Assembly: GCA_902478935.1 (NCBI GenBank)
Contig: CABSMV010000004.1
Coordinates: 1 to 30,328, forward strand
DNA from: an uncultured Collinsella sp.
GTDB lineage: Bacteria > Actinomycetota > Coriobacteriia > Coriobacteriales > Coriobacteriaceae
DNA: 30,328 bases
Reading direction: 5' to 3'
The position numbers and the translations under genes were made by a program. The notes under the pieces are model-generated. The model ran no database searches. It worked only from the letters and a program-made list of their open reading frames with translations, and was not told the DNA's origin. Below, one piece after another: positions 14,510 to 22,231 of the stretch. How positions within the stretch are numbered: the first letter of the stretch is position 1; the number at the start of each line of letters is the position of its first letter.

Positions 14510-15040
14510 CTAGTCCACCGTCACCAGGCTAAAGAGCTCCACATCGTCATCAGACGGCGTGAGCTTCTCGCGCGGGTTGAGAAACGCAAGCTCAAGGATA
14601 CAACCGTAACCGACAAGCTTTGCGCCCATATCTCGCACCAGTTTACCTGTTGCCTCGACGGTTCCGCCCGTCGCGACCAAGTCGTCCAGAATCAACACGG
14701 TATCTTTAGAGCTGATAGCGTCGGCATGGATCTCAATTGAATCGGTGCCGTACTCGAGCTCGTAGCTCTGGCTTACGGTCTCGCGCGGCAGCTTACCCGG
14801 TTTACGTGCGGGAACAAAGCCGGCGCCAAGGGCTACGGCCACCGGTACGCCAACCATAAAGCCGCGAGCCTCGGGACCCACGACCTTGGTGATTCCCATG
14901 CCGGCAAAGTGATCGGCGAGGGCATCGGTCATGGCTTTGAGCGCCTCGGGATTGCCAAAGAGCGGCGTGATGTCTTTAAAGATGACTCCGGGCTCGGGAT
15001 AGTCGGGGATGTCGACGATTTGAGATTCGAAGTCGTACAT
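14510..15040 (-). CDS. apt: Adenine phosphoribosyltransferase
   Basis: Salvages adenine with PRPP to AMP. The PRPP-binding motif VLILDDLVATGGT has Asp119-Asp120, and the N-terminal YPEPGVIFKDITPL and GPEARGFMVG are characteristic. The product is 176 residues, the normal size. The ATG at 15040 was chosen because AAAGG lies 7-8 nt upstream and MYDFESQI aligns with the family start; the frame can extend to a TTG at 15055, which is less likely. It follows the MerR gene by 40 nt and precedes the NlpC/P60 gene by 32 nt. In many bacteria apt neighbours relA; no relA is seen here. Confidence 0.95.
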   Translation of the reverse strand: MYDFESQIVDIPDYPEPGVIFKDITPLFGNPEALKAMTDALADHFAGMGITKVVGPEARGFMVGVPVAVALGAGFVPARKPGKLPRETVSQSYELEYGTDSIEIHADAISSKDTVLILDDLVATGGTVEATGKLVRDMGAKLVGYGCILELAFLNPREKLTPSDDDVELFSLVTVD

Positions 15041-15080
15041 TGCATGACCTTTCAATGGGTTGCCGGATAAGCGGCAGCGG

Positions 15081-15959
15081 TTATTTGCCCGCGGTGGCGG
15101 TGCCGGATTGCGAAGGGGCGACGACCTTGAGCGGCTTTACGAGAGAATCCTCGTGCGAAGCCGGCGCGGCTATCTCTTCGTTTTTGGCCTTGGTGGACTC
15201 GGAGCGTGTGATTTCCTCATCAAGTGCATCGATGTCGGCGTCCTCGACCACGGCGTTGAGCGACTCAAAAACGCGGTTCTTGAGCAACGCAGTGTGCACA
15301 CCTTCCGTCAGGTCGTGAAGCTTCTTAAACGCACGCTCGAGCTTGGCGTCGCGCTCGTCATCGGAGGTATCCATTCCGAGCATGCTCACAAGCACCTGCT
15401 CAAACATCGAGGACTCGCGGTTGGCGGAAGACACGTACTGACGCAGGTTGCGCGGCTCGATATGGAAGCGTGACAGCTCGGAGCAGTAGCGGATGATCGG
15501 GAAATCGCGACCATCAACGAGCTCACGATTCTGCGGACTCTTGATGATGCGAATGAGGTCGTTCTCGGCGAGCGAGCGGATAAACGAAATCTCGACGCCC
15601 AGCATATCGGGAATGGTCTCGATGGGATGCAACTTTTGCTTAGTCTCCTTGGGCTCCGTCTTGAGCGGAACATCGGACAGCAAGCCCACCTCGTAGGCGA
15701 GCGTCGACAGGTCCGTGGCGTTTTCCAAGCGCTGCTTAATCACGTTGAGTGGCATGTAGCGGGTCTTCTGCAAGTGCAGAATGACCTCCAGGCGATCAAC
15801 GTCCTCCTTGGAGTACTGACGGTATCCCTTAGGCGTACGATGAGGGGTAATGAGCCCCTCATCCTCTAGAAATCTAATTTTTGAGTTCGAAAGATCGGGG
15901 TATGCGCCTCGAAGTAGGTTGACGACTTGGCCGATACTCAGATAGTTGCGTTCGGCCAT
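15081..15959 (-). CDS. ftsR: MerR-family regulator, FtsR-like
   Basis: A 292-residue MerR-type DNA-binding protein. The winged helix is at residues 6-75 (YLSIGQVVNLL, KIRFLEDEGLITPHRTPKGYRQYS, VDRLEVILHLQKTRYMPLNVIKQRL). A second folded region at about 110-235 is followed by an acidic then disordered tail. Length, the HxTxxGYRxY wing and position directly after an FHA gene match Rv1828 of Mycobacterium and FtsR of Corynebacterium, which activates ftsZ. Only 3 nt separate it from the FHA gene, so both are coexpressed. Orthology to FtsR is inferred from synteny and architecture; the DNA targets here are unknown. Confidence 0.82.
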   Translation of the reverse strand: MAERNYLSIGQVVNLLRGAYPDLSNSKIRFLEDEGLITPHRTPKGYRQYSKEDVDRLEVILHLQKTRYMPLNVIKQRLENATDLSTLAYEVGLLSDVPLKTEPKETKQKLHPIETIPDMLGVEISFIRSLAENDLIRIIKSPQNRELVDGRDFPIIRYCSELSRFHIEPRNLRQYVSSANRESSMFEQVLVSMLGMDTSDDERDAKLERAFKKLHDLTEGVHTALLKNRVFESLNAVVEDADIDALDEEITRSESTKAKNEEIAAPASHEDSLVKPLKVVAPSQSGTATAGK

Positions 15960-15962
15960 GCC

Positions 15963-16397
15963 CTACTCACCGGTTTCGATGCGCTCCGGCGTGCTCTCGT
16001 GGTAGATGAGCGTAAACGTACCGATCTGGACGGAAGAACCGTCGTGCAGCGGGGCTGCATTGACGATAGCACCGTCGACCCAGGTGCCATTGAGCGAGCC
16101 CAAGTCCTCGATGCGAGCGCCGAGGCCCTCGCGGATAATGCGCGCGTGGCTGCGCGAAACGGTCATGTCATTGAGGAAGATGCCGTTCGCAGGATCGCGG
16201 CCGATGGTGGTCACGTCGTCCTCGAGCTCAAAGGCGGCACCAGTCTGCGGACCCTTGACGATGGACAGAACGGGGGCGGTGATGCGCACGTTGGCCATGA
16301 GGTCGGGAACGGTGACGTCGCTTGAAGGCACGCGGAATACGCAGGTAGCGTCAGCAGTCTTATCATTCTGAGGCATATTGTTAACCATGTTGTCCAT
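15963..16397 (-). CDS. FHA-domain protein, GarA/OdhI-like
   Basis: A 144-residue cytoplasmic protein with a flexible N-terminus and a C-terminal FHA phosphothreonine-binding domain. FHA landmarks are Gly66-Arg67 (TIGRDP), Ser81...His84 (VSRSHA) and Asn103-Gly104 (GSLNGT). The N-terminal DATCVFR (Thr18) matches the ETTSVFR motif of GarA/OdhI, where a PknB/PknG-type kinase phosphorylates a threonine that then binds the protein's own FHA domain and switches off inhibition of 2-oxoglutarate metabolism. The ATG at 16397 has TTAGGGG upstream; the longer frame begins with TTG at 16430. The pgsA-FHA-MerR order matches mycobacteria. The target in this organism is unknown. Confidence 0.88.
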   Translation of the reverse strand: MDNMVNNMPQNDKTADATCVFRVPSSDVTVPDLMANVRITAPVLSIVKGPQTGAAFELEDDVTTIGRDPANGIFLNDMTVSRSHARIIREGLGARIEDLGSLNGTWVDGAIVNAAPLHDGSSVQIGTFTLIYHESTPERIETGE

Positions 16398-16463
16398 GAC
16401 AACCCCTAACTTATCGCGGACGTGCCGCAAATAATGAACCGTACGTAATCATACCCCAACGAA

Positions 16464-17168
16464 TCAGTCTTCGATTTCAGGGTTCAGAAAGTCGATGTCC
16501 TCGTCCTCGGGATGCGCGAGAGCCTGTTTAATGGCCACTCCGCCCTTAATGGAGTAGATGACAGCGGTGAGCATGGAGAAGATCACGCCGCCATACACAA
16601 AGAAGATGCCGAGGGGCACCGAGCTTTCGTTGAGGCCCGGGAAGGCCGTAAGGGATGAAGGTAGAAGATACAGGCCGTCAATAACGGGGAAACCGAGCAG
16701 CATGAGCGAGAAACCAGTCATGAGCAGCGCGGTGGCAATCTTTCCGGGAAAGACGACATCGATGGGGCGACGGTGATAATGACGAACGATAAGCGTGCCG
16801 ATGCCCAGATAGATGTCGCGGCCAATAATGAGCACGCAGACCCAGATTGGCAGCTCTCCGCGAACCACCAGTCCCAGCACGCCGGTGAACAGCAGCGCAC
16901 GGTCGCAGATGGGATCCATGACCTTGCCGAGCCATGAGACCGTCTTAGTCATGCGGGCGATCTGACCGTCCATCCAGTCGGTGGAGGCGGCAACGGCGTA
17001 GATAACGATGGCGATGACGCGGTTGTTATCCGTCACAAACAGGTATAGAAATACCAGGGTGAGGATCAGGCGCGTAAAGGTGATGAAATTGGAGATCGTA
17101 AAGATCTTATTCGACGGGTAATCGGAAGTGCCGATAAGCTCCTTTTTGATCTTCTTTTTGATGCCCAC
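16464..17168 (-). CDS. pgsA: CDP-alcohol phosphatidyltransferase, probable phosphatidylglycerophosphate synthase
   Basis: Integral membrane enzyme that condenses a CDP-diacylglycerol with an alcohol phosphate, most likely glycerol-3-phosphate, giving phosphatidylglycerophosphate. The full signature D-x2-DG-x2-AR-x8-G-x3-D-x3-D is present at Asp64 to Asp89 (DWMDGQIAR ... GKVMDPICD). About six membrane segments are visible and the C-terminus is acidic. I chose the GTG at 17168: it has GGGGGAG just upstream, the homology begins soon after, and a promoter-like pair lies at 17205-17233. The frame to 17303 would start upstream of that promoter. A phosphatidylinositol-phosphate synthase is an alternative, since actinobacterial paralogues are similar. 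Confidence 0.85.
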   Translation of the reverse strand: MGIKKKIKKELIGTSDYPSNKIFTISNFITFTRLILTLVFLYLFVTDNNRVIAIVIYAVAASTDWMDGQIARMTKTVSWLGKVMDPICDRALLFTGVLGLVVRGELPIWVCVLIIGRDIYLGIGTLIVRHYHRRPIDVVFPGKIATALLMTGFSLMLLGFPVIDGLYLLPSSLTAFPGLNESSVPLGIFFVYGGVIFSMLTAVIYSIKGGVAIKQALAHPEDEDIDFLNPEIED

Positions 17169-17204
17169 AGGACTCCCCCGCTGGTTAACGACAAAACTTT
17201 CGAT

Positions 17205-17233
17205 ACTATACCCGTTCCGGCGATGTCTATCCA
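17205..17233 (-). promoter_or_regulatory. Candidate promoter of the pgsA operon
   Basis: On the minus strand TGGATA (17228-17233) and TATAGT (17205-17210) are separated by 17 bp and lie about 37 bp before the GTG start of pgsA. The -10 is good and the -35 matches the consensus at four of six bases. Confidence 0.45.
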
Positions 17234-17296
17234 GCGTAAGCATAGAGAGTCCAGACATGTGGAAGGTGCTTTTGGGCGACGGGGATTTCGCATTCG

Positions 17297-17351
17297 TGTA
17301 CATCCGCCTCCAAACATGTCGAAAAATGTCGATTTTGGTGGCTGATGTACA
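17297..17351. repeat. Imperfect 18-bp inverted repeat upstream of pgsA
   Basis: TGTACATCCGCCTCCAAA (17297-17314) and TTTGGTGGCTGATGTACA (17334-17351) are complementary at 16 of 18 positions. The 19-nt loop contains ATGTCGA twice. It lies between the tRNA-Pro terminator and the pgsA promoter. No T-run follows. The rest of the gap 17169-17429 shows no gene. Confidence 0.6.
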
Positions 17352-17423
17352 TGTTTTGATTCGTTGCTTACATCGAGTGGGAACGTTGTTGCTTTAAGCA
17401 AAATAATCAAGGTGATTAAAAAC

Positions 17424-17452
17424 AAAAAAGGTCAGGCACTAGGTGCCTGACC
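17424..17452 (-). terminator. Rho-independent terminator of tRNA-Pro
   Basis: GGTCAGGCAC (17430-17439) and GTGCCTGACC (17443-17452) form a perfect 10-bp stem with a 3-nt loop. In the minus direction it is followed by TTTTTTG. It starts 10 nt after the tRNA CCA end. Confidence 0.92.
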
Positions 17453-17462
17453 TGCAAACTTC

Positions 17463-17539
<77 letters not shown>

Positions 17540-17619
17540 AAGCTTTTGTTTGTTGCTCTGCTCTCGCTCGCAACAGGGAGTATATTAACCCGAAACTTTA
17601 GACTTGTGCAAGAACTTTT

Positions 17620-18831
17620 TTACAAATTTTGAAGCAAGTCCAAAATTGTATCTGCGAGCTGGGGTTTTGTTAGCACGGGAAGCTCTTGCGTACCCGTTGT
17701 GCTCACAATCCAGGCCTTGTTAGTGTCGGTTCCAAAGCCCGAATCGGCGCGCGAGACATCGTTGGCGATAATGGCATCGCAGCCCTTGCGGGCCAATTTG
17801 CGCTCGGCGTACTCGACAACGTTATCGGTCTCGGCCGCAAATCCGATCACGCACCGCTCGCCCTTCTGGCGCGAGAGCTCGGCCAAAATATCGACCGTTT
17901 CGACAAGCTCGATGCGATCCAAGCGTTCGTTGGACTTTTTGAGTTTATGGTCGGCAGGGGCCGCGGGGGTGTAGTCGGCGACGGCGGCCGCGCAAATGGC
18001 CGCATCGGCCGTCTGGAAGGCGCTCAGGGCCGCCTGGAGCATCTCTGCGGCGGTCTGCACGCGTACGCACGCCACGCCGCGGGGCACATCGAGTGATGTC
18101 GGGCCCAACACGAGCGTGACGGCGGCACCGCGGCGTGCGGCCTCCCCCGCCAGGGCGATACCCATCTTGCCCGATGAACGGTTGCCGATAAAACGCACGG
18201 GGTCGATCGGCTCGTGCGTGGGGCCGGCGGTGATGATGATGCTTTTGCCTGCTAGGTCCTGAGGTGCCGGGTTGAGCACCTCACAGACAGCCTCGACGAT
18301 GTCCTCGGGCTCGCTCATGCGTCCCGTGTCCACGTCGCCGCAGGCAAGGTAGCCACTACCGGGGCCAACCACGTGCACCCCGCGGTCGCGCAGCGTGGCC
18401 ATATTGGCCTGCGTCGCCGGCGCCTTCCACATGCCATTGTTCATGGCCGGCGCGATCACAATGGGTCGCGGCGTGGCGAGCAGCGTCGTGGAGATGAGGT
18501 CATCGGCAATGCCGTTGGCCATCTTGGCGATGATATTGGCCGTGGCAGGCGCCACGACCACCAGGTCGGGCTCCTGCGCCAGCGAAATGTGGTGGATGGG
18601 GTCGGAGGGGTCGTCGAACAGGCCTACAGCAACCGGCTCATTGGTGAGCGCGCGGAAGGTGAGCGGGCCCACAAACTCCGTGGCATGCTCGCTCATAACG
18701 ACCTTGACGCGTGCGCCGCGCTTTTGCAGCAGACGCACGATATTGCACGACTTATAGGCGGCGATCCCGCCGGTAATACCCAGCAGGATCGTTTTTCCCT
18801 CAAGTTGCATTGAATTGTTGGATGCCGCCAT
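17620..18831 (-). CDS. coaBC: Bifunctional phosphopantothenoylcysteine decarboxylase / phosphopantothenate-cysteine ligase
   Basis: Two consecutive steps of coenzyme A synthesis. The N-terminal CoaC (FMN) domain has His81 (HHISL), Asn131 in PAMNNGMW, and the catalytic Cys164 in GYLACGDVDTGRM. The C-terminal CoaB domain begins near residue 195 (KSIIITAGPTHEPIDPVR), with Asn217 in NRSSGKMG, the AAAVADY segment and KLKK. Length of 403 residues is normal. The ATG follows GGAAG by 8 nt; a second ATG at residue 8 is less favoured. It lies 3 nt after the coiled-coil/zinc-ribbon gene and appears to be the last protein gene of the long minus-strand cluster. Confidence 0.97.
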   Translation of the reverse strand: MAASNNSMQLEGKTILLGITGGIAAYKSCNIVRLLQKRGARVKVVMSEHATEFVGPLTFRALTNEPVAVGLFDDPSDPIHHISLAQEPDLVVVAPATANIIAKMANGIADDLISTTLLATPRPIVIAPAMNNGMWKAPATQANMATLRDRGVHVVGPGSGYLACGDVDTGRMSEPEDIVEAVCEVLNPAPQDLAGKSIIITAGPTHEPIDPVRFIGNRSSGKMGIALAGEAARRGAAVTLVLGPTSLDVPRGVACVRVQTAAEMLQAALSAFQTADAAICAAAVADYTPAAPADHKLKKSNERLDRIELVETVDILAELSRQKGERCVIGFAAETDNVVEYAERKLARKGCDAIIANDVSRADSGFGTDTNKAWIVSTTGTQELPVLTKPQLADTILDLLQNL

Positions 18832-18834
18832 CGT

Positions 18835-19554
18835 TTAAGCTTCCTTGCTCGGGAGCACCAGGAGGCGGTGGCAGTACGGGCAGTGCGTAATTGACCTGCC
18901 GTCGTGGTTGAGGTCGCTCATGGACGATGCCTGCAGCGCGGTGTGGCAGACCGTGGGGATGTTGCCCTGAATGGTCTCGACGGCCAGGCCATGGAACTGC
19001 TTGAGCAGGCGCTCGTAATCGGTGAGCACGTCAGTCGGCAGCGTGGCAGCCAGCGCGGTGCGCTCCTTGGTTGCGGCATCGATCTGGGCCTGCAGGTCGG
19101 CGGCCTTGGCGCGGGCGGCCTTGGTATCGGCCTTCACGCCCTCCTCGAACTTGGCGATGATGGCCTGCGCGCGGGCCTCGCGGTCGAGCGCCTCCTTATG
19201 GGCGACAACGACATCCTTGCGGGTGTGCTCGATCTTGTCCAGACGCTTTGCCAGGGTGGCAAGCTCATTCTCCAGGTCCTGCACCTCGCGGTAATCAGAA
19301 CCATCGACGTGACGCTTCTTGGCAGCCTCGATAGCGTTGTTGGTCTGGATCTCGGTGGTGTTGAGGTCGTCGAGCTCAATGTCCAGATCCTTGCGCTGGG
19401 CGTAGAGTTTGGTCATCTCGGACTTGAGCTTCACATAGGTCTTGCGCTTAGAAGCGAGCTCCTTGAGCTCCGGCATATTGGCAAGTTCGCTCTTGTTGCG
19501 GGCGAGCTCCAAATCGATCTGTTGCAGCTTGAGTAGCGTAGCGCCGGCGCTCAT
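18835..19554 (-). CDS. Coiled-coil protein with C-terminal zinc ribbon (CT398/DUF164-like)
   Basis: A 239-residue protein: a long charged coiled-coil hairpin (about residues 5-180, ending with TDYERLLKQ) followed by a zinc-ribbon-like tail. In the family the ribbon has two CX2C knuckles. Here the second is intact (Cys225 and Cys228 in HCPYCHRLL) but the first has only Cys203 (PTVCHTAL), with Pro at 200 where a Cys is expected, so zinc binding may be altered. Family function is uncertain; relatives are thought to act on nucleic acids or secretion. The ATG at 19554 has AGGAG 7 nt upstream and overlaps the Nif3-like stop by 4 nt (ATGA), so the two are coupled. Confidence 0.8.
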   Translation of the reverse strand: MSAGATLLKLQQIDLELARNKSELANMPELKELASKRKTYVKLKSEMTKLYAQRKDLDIELDDLNTTEIQTNNAIEAAKKRHVDGSDYREVQDLENELATLAKRLDKIEHTRKDVVVAHKEALDREARAQAIIAKFEEGVKADTKAARAKAADLQAQIDAATKERTALAATLPTDVLTDYERLLKQFHGLAVETIQGNIPTVCHTALQASSMSDLNHDGRSITHCPYCHRLLVLPSKEA

Positions 19555-20360
19555 AAGTTCTCTCCTTTTGTCACAGTCCACCATTGGCAAGGGTTCAGTA
19601 TTTTAATCGTATGTCGGGGGTCGACCCCGGCGTCAACTGCAGAGTTCATCAAGATATCCACGAACGGCTCTTCGGAGCGGTCGTGGCCGAGCAGAATCAC
19701 GCTCAGGCCACGCAAGGCAAGGTCCTGCGCTACGTGGTAGCCCGCTTCGCCCGTCACGACAACGTCGGCGCCCGCGGCGATAGCAAGCTCACCAAAATCG
19801 CCGAGGGAGCCGCCAAGAATGGCGACGGTTCGGCACGGGTGCTCGGCTTCGCCCCATACGCGCGGGTCGCTGCCAAAGGCCGTGGCGGCACGGTTGGCGA
19901 GATCGCGCAGGTTGCAGGCGTCGTGGAGGGTCGTGAGTGCGCCCAGACCGGTGAGCTCAGGCTCGACGACATGCTCCAGCGAGCTCATGGGCTCAGCGCC
20001 CAGCAACTCACTCAAGCGAACGCGCGCTTCGTGCGAGCGGTCCAGGTTGGTGTGAAGCGAGATGATGCTCACGCCGCAACGAGCCGCCTCGTACAGTGCA
20101 GCGCTGCACTGGGGACGCGTAGAATCGGCTGGACAAAAGGCCTCGGGCGACTTGATATAGATGGGATGATGCGTCAGCAGCACGTTGGCGCCGGCCTCCT
20201 GGGCACGGTGCACGTTGGCCTCGGTCGCGTCGAGCGCGCAGGCAACACCGGTGATCTTAGCAGTGGGATCTCCCACAGATAGACCAACATGATCCCAGCC
20301 CTCGGCGTCCGATTTGGGATAGCGCGCCAGCAGCGCACGTTCAAGCTCGGCGACGATCAT
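19551..20360 (-). CDS. Nif3-like dinuclear metal centre hexameric protein
   Basis: A 269-residue member of the NIF3/YbgI/YqfO family, toroidal hexamers with a two-metal site. Candidate metal ligands visible are His64-His65 (LLTHHPIY), His103/Asp107 (HTNLD), His209 (GEAGYH), and Glu230 in GHDRSEEPF. Family members have been linked to GTP cyclohydrolase-like chemistry, but no role is proven. It overlaps the cysteine desulfurase stop by 4 nt and the following coiled-coil gene start by 4 nt. The insert domain of the larger YqfO form is absent. Adjacency to a coiled-coil/zinc-ribbon protein is common in many bacteria. Confidence 0.92.
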   Translation of the reverse strand: MIVAELERALLARYPKSDAEGWDHVGLSVGDPTAKITGVACALDATEANVHRAQEAGANVLLTHHPIYIKSPEAFCPADSTRPQCSAALYEAARCGVSIISLHTNLDRSHEARVRLSELLGAEPMSSLEHVVEPELTGLGALTTLHDACNLRDLANRAATAFGSDPRVWGEAEHPCRTVAILGGSLGDFGELAIAAGADVVVTGEAGYHVAQDLALRGLSVILLGHDRSEEPFVDILMNSAVDAGVDPRHTIKILNPCQWWTVTKGENL

Positions 20361-21535
20361 GCGGCACCCACGATCGAGAGCAGCGTCTGGGCAAAGTCGT
20401 CCAGGTCGGCAGGGTTCACACGGTCATCAAACGAGATACGCAGAGCGCCCAATGCCTGCTCGCGACCAATGCCCATGGCGCTGAGAACATGGCTCGGGTC
20501 CATGCTGCCGCTCGAGCAGGCAGAACCGGCCGATACCTCAAAGCCGGCGGCGTCGAGCTTGATGATGAGCTCCTCGGAGTCCATGCCGTCGACGTAGATG
20601 GAAACCATGCCCGGCAGACGAACGGCCTGTGCGTAGTCGCCCATGGTGGCATGAATACGCGGATGAGCCGTAAGCGTGGCGTAGAGCTTGTCGGAAAGAG
20701 CTTGCAGCGTCGTACGCTCCTGGGCCACGCGGGGCGCCAACGTGCGGGCGGCAGCGGCAAAGGCCAGCTGCGTGCGCAGGTCCTGCGTGCCGGCGCGACG
20801 TCCGGCTTCCTGTCCACCGCCAAAGATGCGCGGACGCAGCGGCGTGCGGTTTTTAAGGTAGAGAGCGCCGGATGCCACGGGGCCACCGATCTTGTGCGCG
20901 GCAACCGTCATAGCATCGACGCCCAGCTCGGTGACATCGAGCGGAATATGCAAGTACCCTTGGATGGCATCGGTATGAAACAGGGCGCCGGCAGCATGTG
21001 CGGCCGCGGCAAGCTCGCGGATGGGCTGCACCACACCGGTCTCGTTATTGGCGACCATGATGCTCACGAGCGCGACGTCGTCGCCCAGTAAGTCCTTCAG
21101 CGCGTGAGGCTCAATGTAGCCCGCGCGGCAGGGCTGCACCAGGTCGACGGTAAAGCCGGCGGCACGCAGCAGCGGCAGGTTGTCCAGAATCGAATCGTGC
21201 TCGATGGCCGAAACGATTACGCGATCGCGTTTGCGATCGCGCTGACGGGCGCCCTCGGCAAGACCGAGCAGCGCCAGCTGGTTGGCCTCGGTGCCGCCGT
21301 TGGTAAGGATGATCTCGGACGGGCGAACGCGTGCACCAAAGCTACGGGCGATCTCGCGACGGGCGACTTCCAGGCGTGCGGCGGCCTTGCGGCCAAGCGA
21401 GTGCAGCGAGTTGGGGTTGACGCCGGCAAGCTCGCTATCGTCGTACTCACGCTGCGCAAGGCGCGCCTCGGCGCGCATGGGCGTCGAGGCGGCGTAGTCA
21501 AGATTCACGGGTATGCGGTTTTGACCTGCGGTCAT
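20357..21535 (-). CDS. Cysteine desulfurase, NifS/IscS family
   Basis: PLP enzyme that removes sulfur from cysteine as a persulfide for Fe-S clusters and thiolated tRNA. The N-terminus has LDYAASTPM; the cofactor region has NGGTEANQLA and SAIEHDS. The Schiff-base lysine is Lys215 in AAHKIGGP. The persulfide cysteine is Cys340 in GSACSSG, in a loop of the group I (IscS/NifS) type. At 392 residues it has family length. No iscU/nifU or thiI scaffold gene is adjacent, so the recipient is unclear. Several Fe-S enzymes are in the same window (IspH, MiaB, the DUF512 protein). It begins 6 nt after rpe and overlaps the Nif3-like gene. Confidence 0.93.
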   Translation of the reverse strand: MTAGQNRIPVNLDYAASTPMRAEARLAQREYDDSELAGVNPNSLHSLGRKAAARLEVARREIARSFGARVRPSEIILTNGGTEANQLALLGLAEGARQRDRKRDRVIVSAIEHDSILDNLPLLRAAGFTVDLVQPCRAGYIEPHALKDLLGDDVALVSIMVANNETGVVQPIRELAAAAHAAGALFHTDAIQGYLHIPLDVTELGVDAMTVAAHKIGGPVASGALYLKNRTPLRPRIFGGGQEAGRRAGTQDLRTQLAFAAAARTLAPRVAQERTTLQALSDKLYATLTAHPRIHATMGDYAQAVRLPGMVSIYVDGMDSEELIIKLDAAGFEVSAGSACSSGSMDPSHVLSAMGIGREQALGALRISFDDRVNPADLDDFAQTLLSIVGAA

Positions 21536-21541
21536 AAGGGT

Positions 21542-22213
21542 TTATGCCTCCTGTGCGGCCTCGTTGCCCAGCTTCTGCAGCAGCGCAACCTCGGCAGCGG
21601 GATCTTCGGACTTAAATACGGCGGAGCCGGCCACGAGCACGTTGGCGCCAGCCTTGACGACCTCGGCGATGTTCTTGGAAGAAATACCGCCGTCGACCTC
21701 GATGAGGGGTGAAACGCCGTGACGCTCGCACATGGCTTTGAGCTCGTGGAGCTTGGCGATGGTACCGGGGATAAAGCTCTGGCCGCCAAAGCCGGGGTTC
21801 ACGCTCATGAGCAGTACCATGTCGACAACGTCGATGATGCTTTCGAGCATACAAACGGGCGTGGCGGGGTTGAGCACAACGCCGGCCTTGACGCCGCGCT
21901 GCTGCAGATGCGTGAGCGTGCGGTGCAGGTGCGTGGAAGCCTCGTAGTGCACGGTAATCATGTCGGCACCGGCGTCGGCATACCAATCGACCGTCTCGTC
22001 GGGGTTCGACACCATGAGGTGCGCGTCGACCGGTACAGCGGTGGAGCGCTTGACGGCCTTAAGGATGTCAACGCCAAAGGTCAGGTTGCCGGTAAAGTGG
22101 CCGTCCATAACGTCGAAGTGCACGTAGTCGGCACCGGCGATCTTGTCGAGTTCGCCCTTGAGGTTGGCCATATCGGCCGAGAGGACGGACGGAGCGATTT
22201 TAATGGAACCCAT
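21542..22213 (-). CDS. rpe: Ribulose-phosphate 3-epimerase
   Basis: Interconverts ribulose-5-phosphate and xylulose-5-phosphate in the pentose phosphate pathway. A TIM-barrel protein of 223 residues with all landmarks: APSVLSAD at the start, HFDVMDGHF (His32, Asp34), DAHLM (His65), MSVNPGFGGQSF (phosphate grip) and EVDGGI with the second catalytic Asp174. The ATG follows AAAGG. It sits 18 nt after gpsA and 6 nt before the cysteine desulfurase gene, in the compact minus-strand cluster; the usual actinobacterial partners rsgA or fmt are not next to it. Confidence 0.97.
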   Translation of the reverse strand: MGSIKIAPSVLSADMANLKGELDKIAGADYVHFDVMDGHFTGNLTFGVDILKAVKRSTAVPVDAHLMVSNPDETVDWYADAGADMITVHYEASTHLHRTLTHLQQRGVKAGVVLNPATPVCMLESIIDVVDMVLLMSVNPGFGGQSFIPGTIAKLHELKAMCERHGVSPLIEVDGGISSKNIAEVVKAGANVLVAGSAVFKSEDPAAEVALLQKLGNEAAQEA

Positions 22214-22231
22214 GGTAGTAGCCTTTCTGCG

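Noticed and set aside
13431..14513. 360-codon plus-strand open frame opposite the NlpC/P60 gene
   Set aside because: The repetitive Leu/Gly/Arg product is the antisense of the coiled coil and Pro/Ala linker.
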